5,797 nt of DNA from Gammaproteobacteria bacterium (GTDB lineage Bacteria; Pseudomonadota; Gammaproteobacteria; GCA-001735895). Made by a program: the position numbers and the translations under genes. Shown here piece by piece: positions 1-4,734 of this stretch. A model generated the notes under the pieces. It did no database searches and had not been told where the DNA came from. It saw only the letters and a program-made list of their open reading frames with translations. Location: the NCBI GenBank assembly GCA_021767985.1, contig JAASSH010000169.1:1-5797 (forward strand). The letters run 5' to 3'. Position 1 is the stretch's first letter, and the number at the start of each line of letters is the position of its first letter.

Positions 1-487
1 CGCCCTTGGCGCTATCGCCGTTTTTGGCCAGTTTCGATTTGCGATCGACCACCGCGTCGATATCGAATTGCCCCTTGGTCAGGAAGTTTGCCAGATCGGT
101 GAAATCCTGGTCACTCATCTTGCCGGCAAACCCGTGGGTCGAGTCTTTCATTGCCGCAATCACTTTTGCGTTCGAGGCCCCTTGCAGTTGAGTTAGACCA
201 CCAATGCCGGTTTTATACGAGCCCGAGGCATAGGCGCCATCCTTGCCCATCAAGTCCCACCCATGGCAGGATTTACAGCGATGGGTCGTAGCACCCTTCT
301 TTTTGGTGTTGGAAGAAGGCCAGGCCGGGTGCGTGCCATCCGGCTTCGCAGCGCCCACTACCTTGTACCATTTATCATATAGCTTGCCTCCGCGAACGAC
401 CGACGTGACTTCGTCCGCTAAGCCAATTTGCGAACAGGCCAGGAATGCTAAACCAAGAAAACAACTTGTAATCTGTTTGATATTCAT
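1..487 (-). CDS. Secreted c-type cytochrome (3' end cut by window edge)
   Basis: A periplasmic electron-transfer protein. The start is the ATG at 487-485, fixed by a strong Shine-Dalgarno (AGGAGGGG) five bases upstream. Residues 1-24 form a signal peptide (probable cleavage GLA|DE); a Cys at 18 is a poor lipobox, so a lipoprotein is less likely. After an RGGKLYDKWYKVVG segment (about 32-45) there is one heme-binding motif, CKSCHG (C71, C74, H75). M124, in a GKMSDQDFTDLANFL segment, is the likely sixth iron ligand, as in class I cytochromes c. The visible part is 162 residues and remains open at the edge. Its last residues (NGDSAKG) resemble the run-up to a second cytochrome domain, so a diheme protein is possible; that is inference. 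It is divergent from the Met-rich operon and shares its control region, which contains an FNR-type box. The exact family and physiological partner are not recognised. Confidence 0.88.
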   Translation of the reverse strand, partial: MNIKQITSCFLGLAFLACSQIGLADEVTSVVRGGKLYDKWYKVVGAAKPDGTHPAWPSSNTKKKGATTHRCKSCHGWDLMGKDGAYASGSYKTGIGGLTQLQGASNAKVIAAMKDSTHGFAGKMSDQDFTDLANFLTKGQFDIDAVVDRKSKLAKNGDSAKG

Positions 488-492
488 TAAAA

Positions 493-500
493 CCCCTCCT
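493..500 (-). promoter_or_regulatory. Strong Shine-Dalgarno of the left cytochrome gene
   Basis: On the minus strand this reads AGGAGGGG, followed by five bases and the ATG at 487. It is a near-ideal ribosome binding site. It settles the start and suggests strong translation. Confidence 0.8.
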
Positions 501-535
501 AAGAAAATTTATTTTTCATACATACCTCACTCGAC

Positions 536-542
536 ATTAATA
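536..542 (-). promoter_or_regulatory. Candidate -10 element for the left cytochrome gene
   Basis: Minus-strand TATTAAT spans 542-536. Read as TATTAA or ATTAAT, it matches four of six bases of TATAAT. It sits where a class II FNR promoter with its activator site at 564-577 would place its -10. The predicted start near 529 gives a leader of about 42 nt. Confidence 0.45.
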
Positions 543-563
543 CAGATGCTCTTTATACCTCTT

Positions 564-577
564 TTGATACAGATCAA
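564..577. promoter_or_regulatory. Perfect FNR/ANR-type binding site
   Basis: The sequence is TTGATACAGATCAA. It matches the established FNR/ANR consensus TTGAT-N4-ATCAA at all ten defined positions. FNR-family regulators use it to respond to oxygen limitation; CRP-like relatives can use similar sites. The centre is at 570.5. At the class II activator distance of 41.5 bp, transcription would begin near 529 on the minus strand and near 612 on the plus strand. A -10-like hexamer lies at the expected place in both directions. Which regulator binds is inferred. Confidence 0.75.
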
Positions 578-599
578 AATAATCGGGAATATTAAAAGC

Positions 600-605
600 T
601 ATTGT
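600..605 (+). promoter_or_regulatory. Candidate -10 element for the Met-rich operon
   Basis: TATTGT (four of six matches to TATAAT) occupies exactly -12 to -7 if transcription starts at 612, 41.5 bp from the centre of the FNR-type box. The resulting 5' leader would be about 182 nt. TATTAT at 765-770 is an alternative nearer the gene. Position is the main support. Confidence 0.35.
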
Positions 606-783
606 GGAAATCGGCTGAAGGGGCTATCCCCATTGCAGCTATACACATGCGCTACAACAACGAATCCCGTGACGGAATAATTTGTAATGCTTGTGGGGGA
701 AATGTTTAGTAGCCAGGTTGTTTAAAAGTGATCAGCAGCCGACAGGGGATTTTTAGTTAAACGATATTATTCGGACCTTTACC

Positions 784-788
784 GGAGG
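784..788 (+). promoter_or_regulatory. Shine-Dalgarno of the Met-rich repeat gene
   Basis: GGAGG lies five bases before the ATG at 794. It fixes the start of the repeat protein in the frame that also yields a signal peptide, and argues against the overlapping open frames in this region. Confidence 0.75.
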
Positions 789-793
789 TTCCC

Positions 794-1546
794 ATGATCA
801 GGAAAACGTTTACGGCTCTCGCATTAATCAGCGTGCTGTGGGCAGCACCGCAAGTATCTTCTTTTTTCTTTTCGATACCGTCAGGTACAGCCGCGGCTCA
901 GTCGCAGCCGGTTACTCCCAACTGGTTCGACCCGTCGACCTGGATGGCGATGCCGGGCGCGACGACAATGCCGGGTATGACAGGAATGCCGGGTATGACA
1001 GGAATGCCGGGTATGACAGGAATGCCGGGTGCACCGTTACAGTTGAATCTGGCGACACCGGGCGGCTGGTCGGCCTTCATGCGCCCGAGCACCTACGGGG
1101 CTTTCATGAATCCGGCAACCTACGGACAATTCATGACGCCGCAGTTCTACATGCAGTTCGCCAACCCCAATAACTGGATGAGCTGGATGAATCCGGCGTC
1201 ATACATGGCCTTTATGAATCCCACTAACTATATGGCGATGATGAACCCGATGGAGTACATGACCTTCATGAATCCCGCGACCTACATGCAGTGGATGAAT
1301 CCCGGGAACTACGCGATGTACATGAATCCCGCGACCTACATGCAATGGATGAATCCGGCGGCTTATACGTTTCCGACAACGACTCAGGCACCGGGCTACA
1401 ACTGGTTTGATCCCAACGTCTGGGCCCAGATGATGCAACCGGGTCAGGCGCCCGGTGCAACGAACCAGGGACAGCCGTTTTTTAATCCGTTTGATCCATC
1501 GACCTATATGACACAACCGCAGACCCAGCCCGAATCCGGCCAGTGA
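794..1546 (+). CDS. Secreted Met-rich tandem-repeat protein (MNPxxYMxx repeats)
   Basis: A 250-residue exported protein that I cannot assign to a named family. Residues 1-35 are a signal peptide (probable cleavage AAA|QS). Then come a WFDPSTWMAM segment (44-53), five hexapeptide units of MPGMTG type (53-82), and eleven contiguous nonapeptides (96-194) with consensus M-N-P-x-x-Y/W-M-x-F/W/M. Isolated related motifs follow at 205-213 (FDPNVWAQM) and 233-239 (FDPSTYM). The mature part has 32 Met in 215 residues, no Cys, His or Lys, and a single Arg (R97); it is nearly uncharged. It is the first gene of an apparent operon with two cytochrome genes. The next-but-one product repeats the same motif. 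A structural or scaffold protein (possibly like sulfur-globule envelope proteins, which are also secreted, repetitive and aromatic-rich), or a Cu(I)-binding Met array, are hypotheses only. That it is a real gene is well supported by the Shine-Dalgarno, signal peptide and frame-preserving repeats. Confidence 0.88.
   Translation: MIRKTFTALALISVLWAAPQVSSFFFSIPSGTAAAQSQPVTPNWFDPSTWMAMPGATTMPGMTGMPGMTGMPGMTGMPGAPLQLNLATPGGWSAFMRPSTYGAFMNPATYGQFMTPQFYMQFANPNNWMSWMNPASYMAFMNPTNYMAMMNPMEYMTFMNPATYMQWMNPGNYAMYMNPATYMQWMNPAAYTFPTTTQAPGYNWFDPNVWAQMMQPGQAPGATNQGQPFFNPFDPSTYMTQPQTQPESGQ
950..1039 (+). repeat. 18-bp tandem repeats encoding MPGMTG
   Basis: Five consecutive 18-bp units encode MPGATT, MPGMTG three times, and MPGAPL. 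The three central copies (968-1021) are identical at the DNA level (ATGCCGGGTATGACAGGA), which points to recent slippage or duplication. Copy number may vary between strains. Confidence 0.9.
1079..1375 (+). repeat. Eleven 27-bp tandem repeats encoding MNPxxYMxx
   Basis: Eleven uninterrupted 9-codon units cover residues 96-194. Pro is present in all eleven at unit position 3. Met leads ten of eleven, Asn is at position 2 in nine, and Tyr or Trp is at position 6 in all. Most units have diverged in DNA. The copies at 1268-1302 and 1322-1356 differ at only one base in 35, a silent CAG/CAA change, so a two-unit (54-bp) block appears to have duplicated recently. Confidence 0.92.
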
Positions 1547-1593
1547 TGAAGCCGTTTTATAGCCAAGGGCCATCGTGTCGGTCGAGATAGTTC

Positions 1594-1600
1594 GGAGTGA
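1594..1600 (+). promoter_or_regulatory. Shine-Dalgarno deciding the start of the c5-like cytochrome
   Basis: GGAGTGA ends four bases before the ATG at 1605. It supports that start over an in-frame GTG at 1575. The GTG would add ten residues in front of an already complete signal peptide and has no good ribosome site. Confidence 0.6.
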
Positions 1601-1604
1601 ACGC

Positions 1605-1961
1605 ATGAACTACCAATCACGCCTACCGATACTTTTACTCGGCGCTTGCCTGGCGCTACTGGCGGGGACGACAATAGCTGAAGAGCAACCGTCGACCGAG
1701 CGTTTGAAAGAGGGCTGGACCGTCTTCAATCGTACCTGCACCGTCTGCCACTGGCCGGGCGTTGGCGGCGCGCCGCGGATCGGCGATAAAAATGCCTGGC
1801 AGAAGCGTATCGATCTCGGCGTGACGGTTTTGTATCGGCATGCAATTAATGGCTTTACCGGGGCTTCCGGCAAACGAATGCCGGCGCGGGGGGGTAACTG
1901 GAACCTCACCGACGATCAGGTCAGGGCCGCGGTCGATTATATCGTCCACAATTCTCGGTAA
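1605..1961 (+). CDS. Small secreted cytochrome c, c5-like, monoheme
   Basis: A 118-residue protein with a signal peptide (1-25, cleavage TIA|EE) and one class I cytochrome c domain. Heme attaches at C45-T-V-C48-H49. M92, in a GKRMPARGGNWNLTDDQVRAAVDYI segment, is the expected axial Met; this Met-Pro-x-x-Gly-Gly block is typical of the cytochrome c5 group. It should act as a mobile periplasmic electron carrier, though its partners cannot be read from sequence. The start at 1605 was chosen over GTG 1575 because of the Shine-Dalgarno and signal peptide. It lies 58 bp after the Met-rich repeat gene and 11 bp before the next heme protein gene, so the three are probably co-transcribed. It may carry electrons to or from its operon neighbour; that is inference. 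Confidence 0.92.
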   Translation: MNYQSRLPILLLGACLALLAGTTIAEEQPSTERLKEGWTVFNRTCTVCHWPGVGGAPRIGDKNAWQKRIDLGVTVLYRHAINGFTGASGKRMPARGGNWNLTDDQVRAAVDYIVHNSR

Positions 1962-1972
1962 CGGAATTCACC

Positions 1973-2491
1973 ATGATCACGTTCTGCAAAAGATTCCATG
2001 CGATGCAAAATCTGAACTTACCGGGTCGTTTGCTGTTGCTGTTACTGGCAACGGCGTTCGCCAGCAATCCGTTGCAGGCGCAGAGCCAGCAGGCGGCGCC
2101 AACTTCCGCCGAAGCTACCCGGGCCGCCAAGTCCAGAGCGAAGACAATGGATCCCAATACCTACGTCTTGATGATGACGATGTCGATGGATCCACGTATC
2201 TGGTCCAACCCGATCAGTAGCTGCGCGGCCTGTCATGACAACGAGGACGTGGGCCGTTATCAACAGGTCTTCGGCCCGTACGTTTCGGCGATGATGAATC
2301 CGATGACGATGGCCGATCCAGATATGTACAACGATATGATGTCGTCGATGCTCGATCCGAAAATGGCAGAGTATTGGCAACGCGCGGTCGAAGAGAAGTA
2401 TGGCCTCAGTCCGGGTAGTCCGCTACCGAGTATGCATGCCTGGCCATGGGGCATGGTGCCCGGCGTCCCGATGCCGCTACCGACACAATAA
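1973..2491 (+). CDS. Secreted monoheme protein with MDPxxY/W motifs
   Basis: A 172-residue exported heme protein; I cannot name its family. It has a basic N-terminus, a hydrophobic stretch (20-31), and probable cleavage after QA (35-36). A single heme site, C84-A-A-C87-H88, is flanked by motifs of the form [M/A/L][D/N]P: M59DPNTY, M72DPRIW, M108NP, A114DPDMY and L127DP. These resemble the repeats of the Met-rich protein two genes upstream. There are 17 Met after residue 58, so the axial ligand cannot be chosen. It lacks the usual class I cytochrome fold signatures after the heme. The C-terminus is Pro/Met-rich (GMVPGVPMPLP). The start at 1973 lacks a strong ribosome site; M11 (ATG 2003) is an alternative that would leave a shorter signal peptide. 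It is the last gene of the operon, 11 bp after the c5-like cytochrome. The shared motif suggests it interacts or co-assembles with the Met-rich protein; this is inference. Confidence 0.85.
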   Translation: MITFCKRFHAMQNLNLPGRLLLLLLATAFASNPLQAQSQQAAPTSAEATRAAKSRAKTMDPNTYVLMMTMSMDPRIWSNPISSCAACHDNEDVGRYQQVFGPYVSAMMNPMTMADPDMYNDMMSSMLDPKMAEYWQRAVEEKYGLSPGSPLPSMHAWPWGMVPGVPMPLPTQ

Positions 2492-2565
2492 AGCCTTTCC
2501 TGTTGGCATCCAGTCGGCCACTACTGGAACCAGCCCAGACCAATTCAACACGCCCGGCATAGATC

Positions 2566-2586
2566 ACAGCGCCGTACTGTTTTTTT
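2566..2586 (+). terminator. Weak candidate terminator after the Met-rich operon
   Basis: ACAG (2566-2569) can pair with CTGT (2577-2580) across a 7-nt loop, followed directly by a run of T to 2586 (seven T, the first being the end of the stem). The stem is only four pairs, so intrinsic termination would be inefficient. It is listed because it is the only stem plus T-run downstream of the operon. Confidence 0.25.
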
Positions 2587-2613
2587 AGGCAGTGACTCGT
2601 CCCACGCCCGCTC

Positions 2614-2628
2614 ACCGGGTAAACCGGT
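2614..2628. repeat. Small inverted repeat ACCGG-GTAAA-CCGGT
   Basis: A 5-bp perfect stem with a 5-nt loop and no following T-run. It may be a protein site or a fold in the transcript; the role is unknown. Confidence 0.3.
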
Positions 2629-2713
2629 AATTGTCTGATGTCATGATCGAAATCAGCCCTGGCCGGTAAAAATTATTGATCGCTAGATTTAATCCAGTGA
2701 ATTACGTCAGTTT

Positions 2714-2741
2714 TTGCGATAAATCAATTCGACTCGATAAA
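2714..2741 (+). promoter_or_regulatory. Candidate promoter for the diheme cytochrome gene
   Basis: TTGCGA (2714-2719) and GATAAA (2736-2741) each match four of six consensus bases, with a 16-bp spacer. The -35 overlaps TTGCG-ATAA-ATCAA (2714-2727), an eight-of-ten match to the FNR/ANR consensus. If that site were bound as an activator, its spacing to CATTAT (2746-2751) is a few bases short of the class II ideal. This is a moderate to weak prediction. Confidence 0.3.
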
Positions 2742-2772
2742 GTTTCATTATCATGGGATTAAATTTTAGGAT

Positions 2773-2785
2773 GTCTGTAACAGAC
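2773..2785 (+). repeat. Inverted repeat GTCTGT-A-ACAGAC in the leader of the diheme gene
   Basis: A perfect 6-bp inverted repeat around one base, ending ten bases before the ATG at 2796. No Shine-Dalgarno lies at normal distance. An AGGA at 2768-2771 sits directly upstream of the repeat and would come to about ten bases from the ATG if the hairpin forms. Because the centre is a single base, an actual hairpin would open to about GTCTG-TAA-CAGAC. It could equally be an operator. Confidence 0.4.
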
Positions 2786-2795
2786 GATTGGGCTC

Positions 2796-3401
2796 ATGTT
2801 CAAACGGTTTGTTCCATTTTTTCTATTATTCGTGGGTCTTGCGTTGCTTCCTGCTCCGGGGCCCGCCGAGGATTTCAGCGCCCTGGTTAAACGTTGCGAA
2901 ATCTGCCACGGGCAAAATGGCAATAGCGGGTTGCCGATGTTCCCGAGTATCGCCGGTTTTTCCTACGAGGGATTTCTCTACACCATGGACGAGTATCGTG
3001 AAAACAGGCGTATCGCGATTGAATTTCAGCAACCCAACGAGCCCGAAACGGTTATGATCAACATTGCGCAGCAATTGAGCGACGCGGATCTCAAAGGGCT
3101 GGCGAATTATTTTTCCAAACGGAAGTATATCCCAAGAAGTCAGGCGTTTGACCCGGAACTTGCCAGTCGCGGCGCAATTCTACACGAAAGCCATTGCGAA
3201 CGATGTCACCTGCAAAATGGTACCGAACCCGCAGATGACAAGCCCATCCTCGCCGGGCAATGGACGCCATACCTGAGGCTGCAGTTCAAAAATATTCTCA
3301 GCGGCAAACGCCTCGTGTCACGGCGCATGTCAAACCGGTTGAAGAAGCTGAATCAGGAGGACATCGAGGCGCTGCTGAATTTCTATGCCTCGGTTAACTA
3401 A
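2796..3401 (+). CDS. FccA/SoxE-like diheme cytochrome c
   Basis: A 201-residue secreted diheme cytochrome resembling the cytochrome subunit of flavocytochrome c sulfide dehydrogenase (FccA; SoxE in sox clusters), which takes electrons from the FAD subunit during sulfide oxidation. The signal peptide is 1-24 (cleavage GPA|ED). Domain 1 has C34-E-I-C37-H38-G and probable axial M87. Domain 2 has C134-E-R-C137-H138 and probable axial M178 in RRMSNRL. From knowledge of the family, the FccA hallmarks are the NYFSKRKY linker (104-111), the LAGQWTPYL block (152-160), and the NFYAS C-terminus (195-199). Length matches FccA. Oddly, no flavoprotein gene (fccB/soxF) is adjacent: downstream is a convergent minus-strand operon, 15 bp away. 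The partner may be encoded elsewhere, or this cytochrome serves another dehydrogenase. The ATG at 2796 lacks a normal Shine-Dalgarno but gives an ideal signal peptide. Confidence 0.9.
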   Translation: MFKRFVPFFLLFVGLALLPAPGPAEDFSALVKRCEICHGQNGNSGLPMFPSIAGFSYEGFLYTMDEYRENRRIAIEFQQPNEPETVMINIAQQLSDADLKGLANYFSKRKYIPRSQAFDPELASRGAILHESHCERCHLQNGTEPADDKPILAGQWTPYLRLQFKNILSGKRLVSRRMSNRLKKLNQEDIEALLNFYASVN

Positions 3402-3416
3402 GTCTGCCGGATGAAT

Positions 3417-3932
3417 TTATTCTTCGATCAGAGCGGTTAACCGGCCGACCATTTCATCCGAATCCCATTCGATCGCACCGTATAGGGTAAAGATGATTTT
3501 GCCCTGCTTGTCGAGAATAAAATTTGCCGGGGCAGCAAAGACCTTCCAACGACCCAGGGTACTGCCATCGCTATCCATCAGCACCGGAAAGTCGACCGGC
3601 ACTTCCCGTAAGAACTGACGCACCTGTTCGGGCGATTCGCCCATGTTAACAGTAACAATTTTGAACGGCTTGTTGCGCATCTTTTCAAGCAACCGATTCA
3701 TGGTTGGCATTTCGGTACGACAGGGCGTGCAATAGGTAGCCCAGAACTGCACCAGCAAAATGTTGCCTCGATATTCGGTCAGCGAATGGTGCCGACCCTG
3801 TAAATCGGGCAATTCGATCTCGGGTGATGTCAGGTTACCCCAATATTCCTTCAACTGACCCGCGGCAGCCTGCGCCTGCTGGCCCGTCAAAACAAGCGAC
3901 AGGCACAATACCAGGTGACGGTAAAAACCCAT
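3417..3932 (-). CDS. TlpA/SoxW-like periplasmic thioredoxin
   Basis: A 171-residue exported thiol-disulfide protein of the TlpA/ResA/SoxW thioredoxin-like group. After a signal peptide (cleavage near AQA|AA, residue 22) the domain begins with the typical PEIELPDLQGRHHSL strand region. It then has FWATYCTPCRTEMP with redox Cys C68 and C71, and the expected cis-Pro at P135 in AAPANFILD. Such proteins reduce cysteines in the periplasm. In sox clusters SoxS/SoxW-type proteins are linked to keeping the SoxYZ carrier active; cytochrome c maturation is another common TlpA task, and both suit this locus. I chose the ATG at 3932, two bases after the stop of the upstream gene; a TTG at 3938 would add two residues and overlap that stop by four bases. 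Either way the two genes are translationally coupled. It is last in the soxZ-side operon, 15 bp from the convergent diheme gene. The exact subfamily is uncertain. Confidence 0.9.
   Translation of the reverse strand: MGFYRHLVLCLSLVLTGQQAQAAAGQLKEYWGNLTSPEIELPDLQGRHHSLTEYRGNILLVQFWATYCTPCRTEMPTMNRLLEKMRNKPFKIVTVNMGESPEQVRQFLREVPVDFPVLMDSDGSTLGRWKVFAAPANFILDKQGKIIFTLYGAIEWDSDEMVGRLTALIEE
3434..3443. repeat. Palindrome CGGTTAACCG near the convergent gene ends
   Basis: A 10-bp perfect palindrome inside the last codons of the TlpA-like gene. CGGTTAAC also occurs at 3391-3398, at the end of the diheme gene, and could pair with GTTAACCG at 3436-3443. It might help end convergent transcription in the 15-bp gap, but it is not a typical terminator. 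Confidence 0.25.
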
Positions 3933-3934
3933 TC

Positions 3935-4708
3935 TCAAATTGCCCCGAGTTTTTGCAAACTGTCATGAATCAATGAATCGAGTTGGCGCGTCATTTCCAT
4001 CTCGGTCGGGGTTTGGTCATTACGCAGGTAAAAGTACCCGCGCACGCCGTCAATTAAATCGGTTTGCACCCGGCTGCCCGATTTTTCAAGCATTGCCGTC
4101 AAGTGCGCTAATCCCCAGCGGTTAGCGGTGCGTTCTCCTTCCAGTACCAGAATCGGATGAATTGACAACCCGGTTTCATCGATATAAACCGGTTCGGAGC
4201 CGGGATCGGGCGTTGTTTTGTAAATTCGGGGAGTGATCAAGAGTGCGCCTTTCAGTTTCGAGTCCATTTGCTGCAATTTTTTATCGGCCAGTCCGCGGAT
4301 TACCGGCACCGCGGCGCGCGCACCGGCGAGCAGGTACAATCGCTCGGCACTGGTGGTGTCCATGATATGCCTGAGCACGGTGACAACCTCTGCGGCCGGA
4401 ATTCGCGCGATATTCGACGGCAGTGACGACAGGAAATGTGCACTCAACATGTCGGGGAAATAAATCTGATAACCCCTGCTTGCAAGCCTTCTTGCGGTAT
4501 CAAACTCGATCGCATCCTCCCCCTGTCTGCAGGCAAACCAGATAATGCCGGTTTTTGCCGGTTTGCCGAACGTGACAATGTCGATTTCGACTTCGTCGTT
4601 GATTTCAAGGGTCGAACGGCTTTCGGCGTGCACAGCAAATGCCACTGTGGCGAGTAACAGGGCGCCCGCGCAACATACTATCCAGCGATGAAAAGTCAGG
4701 GTCTGCAA
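3935..4708 (-). CDS. Secreted alpha/beta-hydrolase-like protein lacking the catalytic triad
   Basis: A 257-residue exported protein with a signal peptide (1-28, cleavage VHA|ES) and what looks like an alpha/beta-hydrolase fold. The cues are a TGIIWFACRQG strand and oxyanion-like loop (53-63), helix ARRLASRGYQIYFPD (72-86), a nucleophile-elbow-like YLLAGARAA (125-133), HPILVLEGE (184-192), and a C-terminal strand IDGVRGYFY (219-227). The elbow reads G-A-R-A-A in place of G-x-S-x-G, so the nucleophile position holds Arg131. The position expected for the catalytic His appears to be occupied by V-R-G. It is thus probably non-enzymatic, perhaps a binding or chaperone protein; the fold call is by eye. 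The only start after the upstream in-frame stop is TTG 4708, preceded by AAAAGGCGG. It follows a 78-bp gap after the DUF302 gene and precedes the TlpA-like gene with overlap or a 2-base gap. Its role in sulfur oxidation is inferred from position alone. Confidence 0.82.
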   Translation of the reverse strand: MQTLTFHRWIVCCAGALLLATVAFAVHAESRSTLEINDEVEIDIVTFGKPAKTGIIWFACRQGEDAIEFDTARRLASRGYQIYFPDMLSAHFLSSLPSNIARIPAAEVVTVLRHIMDTTSAERLYLLAGARAAVPVIRGLADKKLQQMDSKLKGALLITPRIYKTTPDPGSEPVYIDETGLSIHPILVLEGERTANRWGLAHLTAMLEKSGSRVQTDLIDGVRGYFYLRNDQTPTEMEMTRQLDSLIHDSLQKLGAI

Positions 4709-4734
4709 TCTGCCGCCTTTTTAACAAATCAAAT

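Larger units (their letters stand above)
488..793. other. Divergent intergenic control region (306 bp)
   Basis: No convincing gene lies here; the apparent open frames are not supported by ribosome sites or composition. It separates the minus-strand cytochrome from the plus-strand Met-rich operon and is AT-rich near 500-600. It holds an FNR-type palindrome (564-577), candidate -10 elements for both directions, and a small imperfect stem at 614-639 (GCTG..GGGG CTAT CCCC..CAGC) of unknown role. TATTAT at 765-770 could be the -10 of a second promoter closer to the plus-strand gene, but no good -35 is seen at the right distance. Confidence 0.6.
2492..2795. other. Intergenic region between the Met-rich operon and the diheme gene
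   Basis: 304 bp with no supported gene. It contains a weak stem followed by seven T (2566-2586), an inverted repeat at 2614-2628, a candidate promoter around 2714-2741 overlapping a degenerate FNR-like site, a CGATAAA direct repeat (2717-2723 and 2735-2741), and a perfect inverted repeat just before the next start (2773-2785). Confidence 0.55.

Noticed and set aside
243..680. Plus-strand open frame of 145 codons at the left
   Set aside because: It overlaps the real minus-strand cytochrome (CxxCH, signal peptide, strong Shine-Dalgarno) and runs through the AT-rich control region. It has no ribosome site.
1079..1375. CRISPR array suggested by regular 27-bp periodicity
   Set aside because: Units are contiguous without spacers, diverge at synonymous sites, and encode a clean protein repeat in frame.
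838..1606. Long open frames overlapping the Met-rich gene on both strands, some showing their own repeats (e.g. YDRNAG units)
   Set aside because: They are frame shadows of the 18-bp and 27-bp coding repeats. They lack ribosome sites and signal peptides, and the +1 frame from 794 has both.
2771..2890. Possible short leader peptide starting at ATG 2771 upstream of the diheme gene
   Set aside because: It is in a different frame and overlaps the cytochrome signal peptide. Although AGG lies close upstream, there is no compositional sign of coding and it ends by chance in the cytochrome gene.
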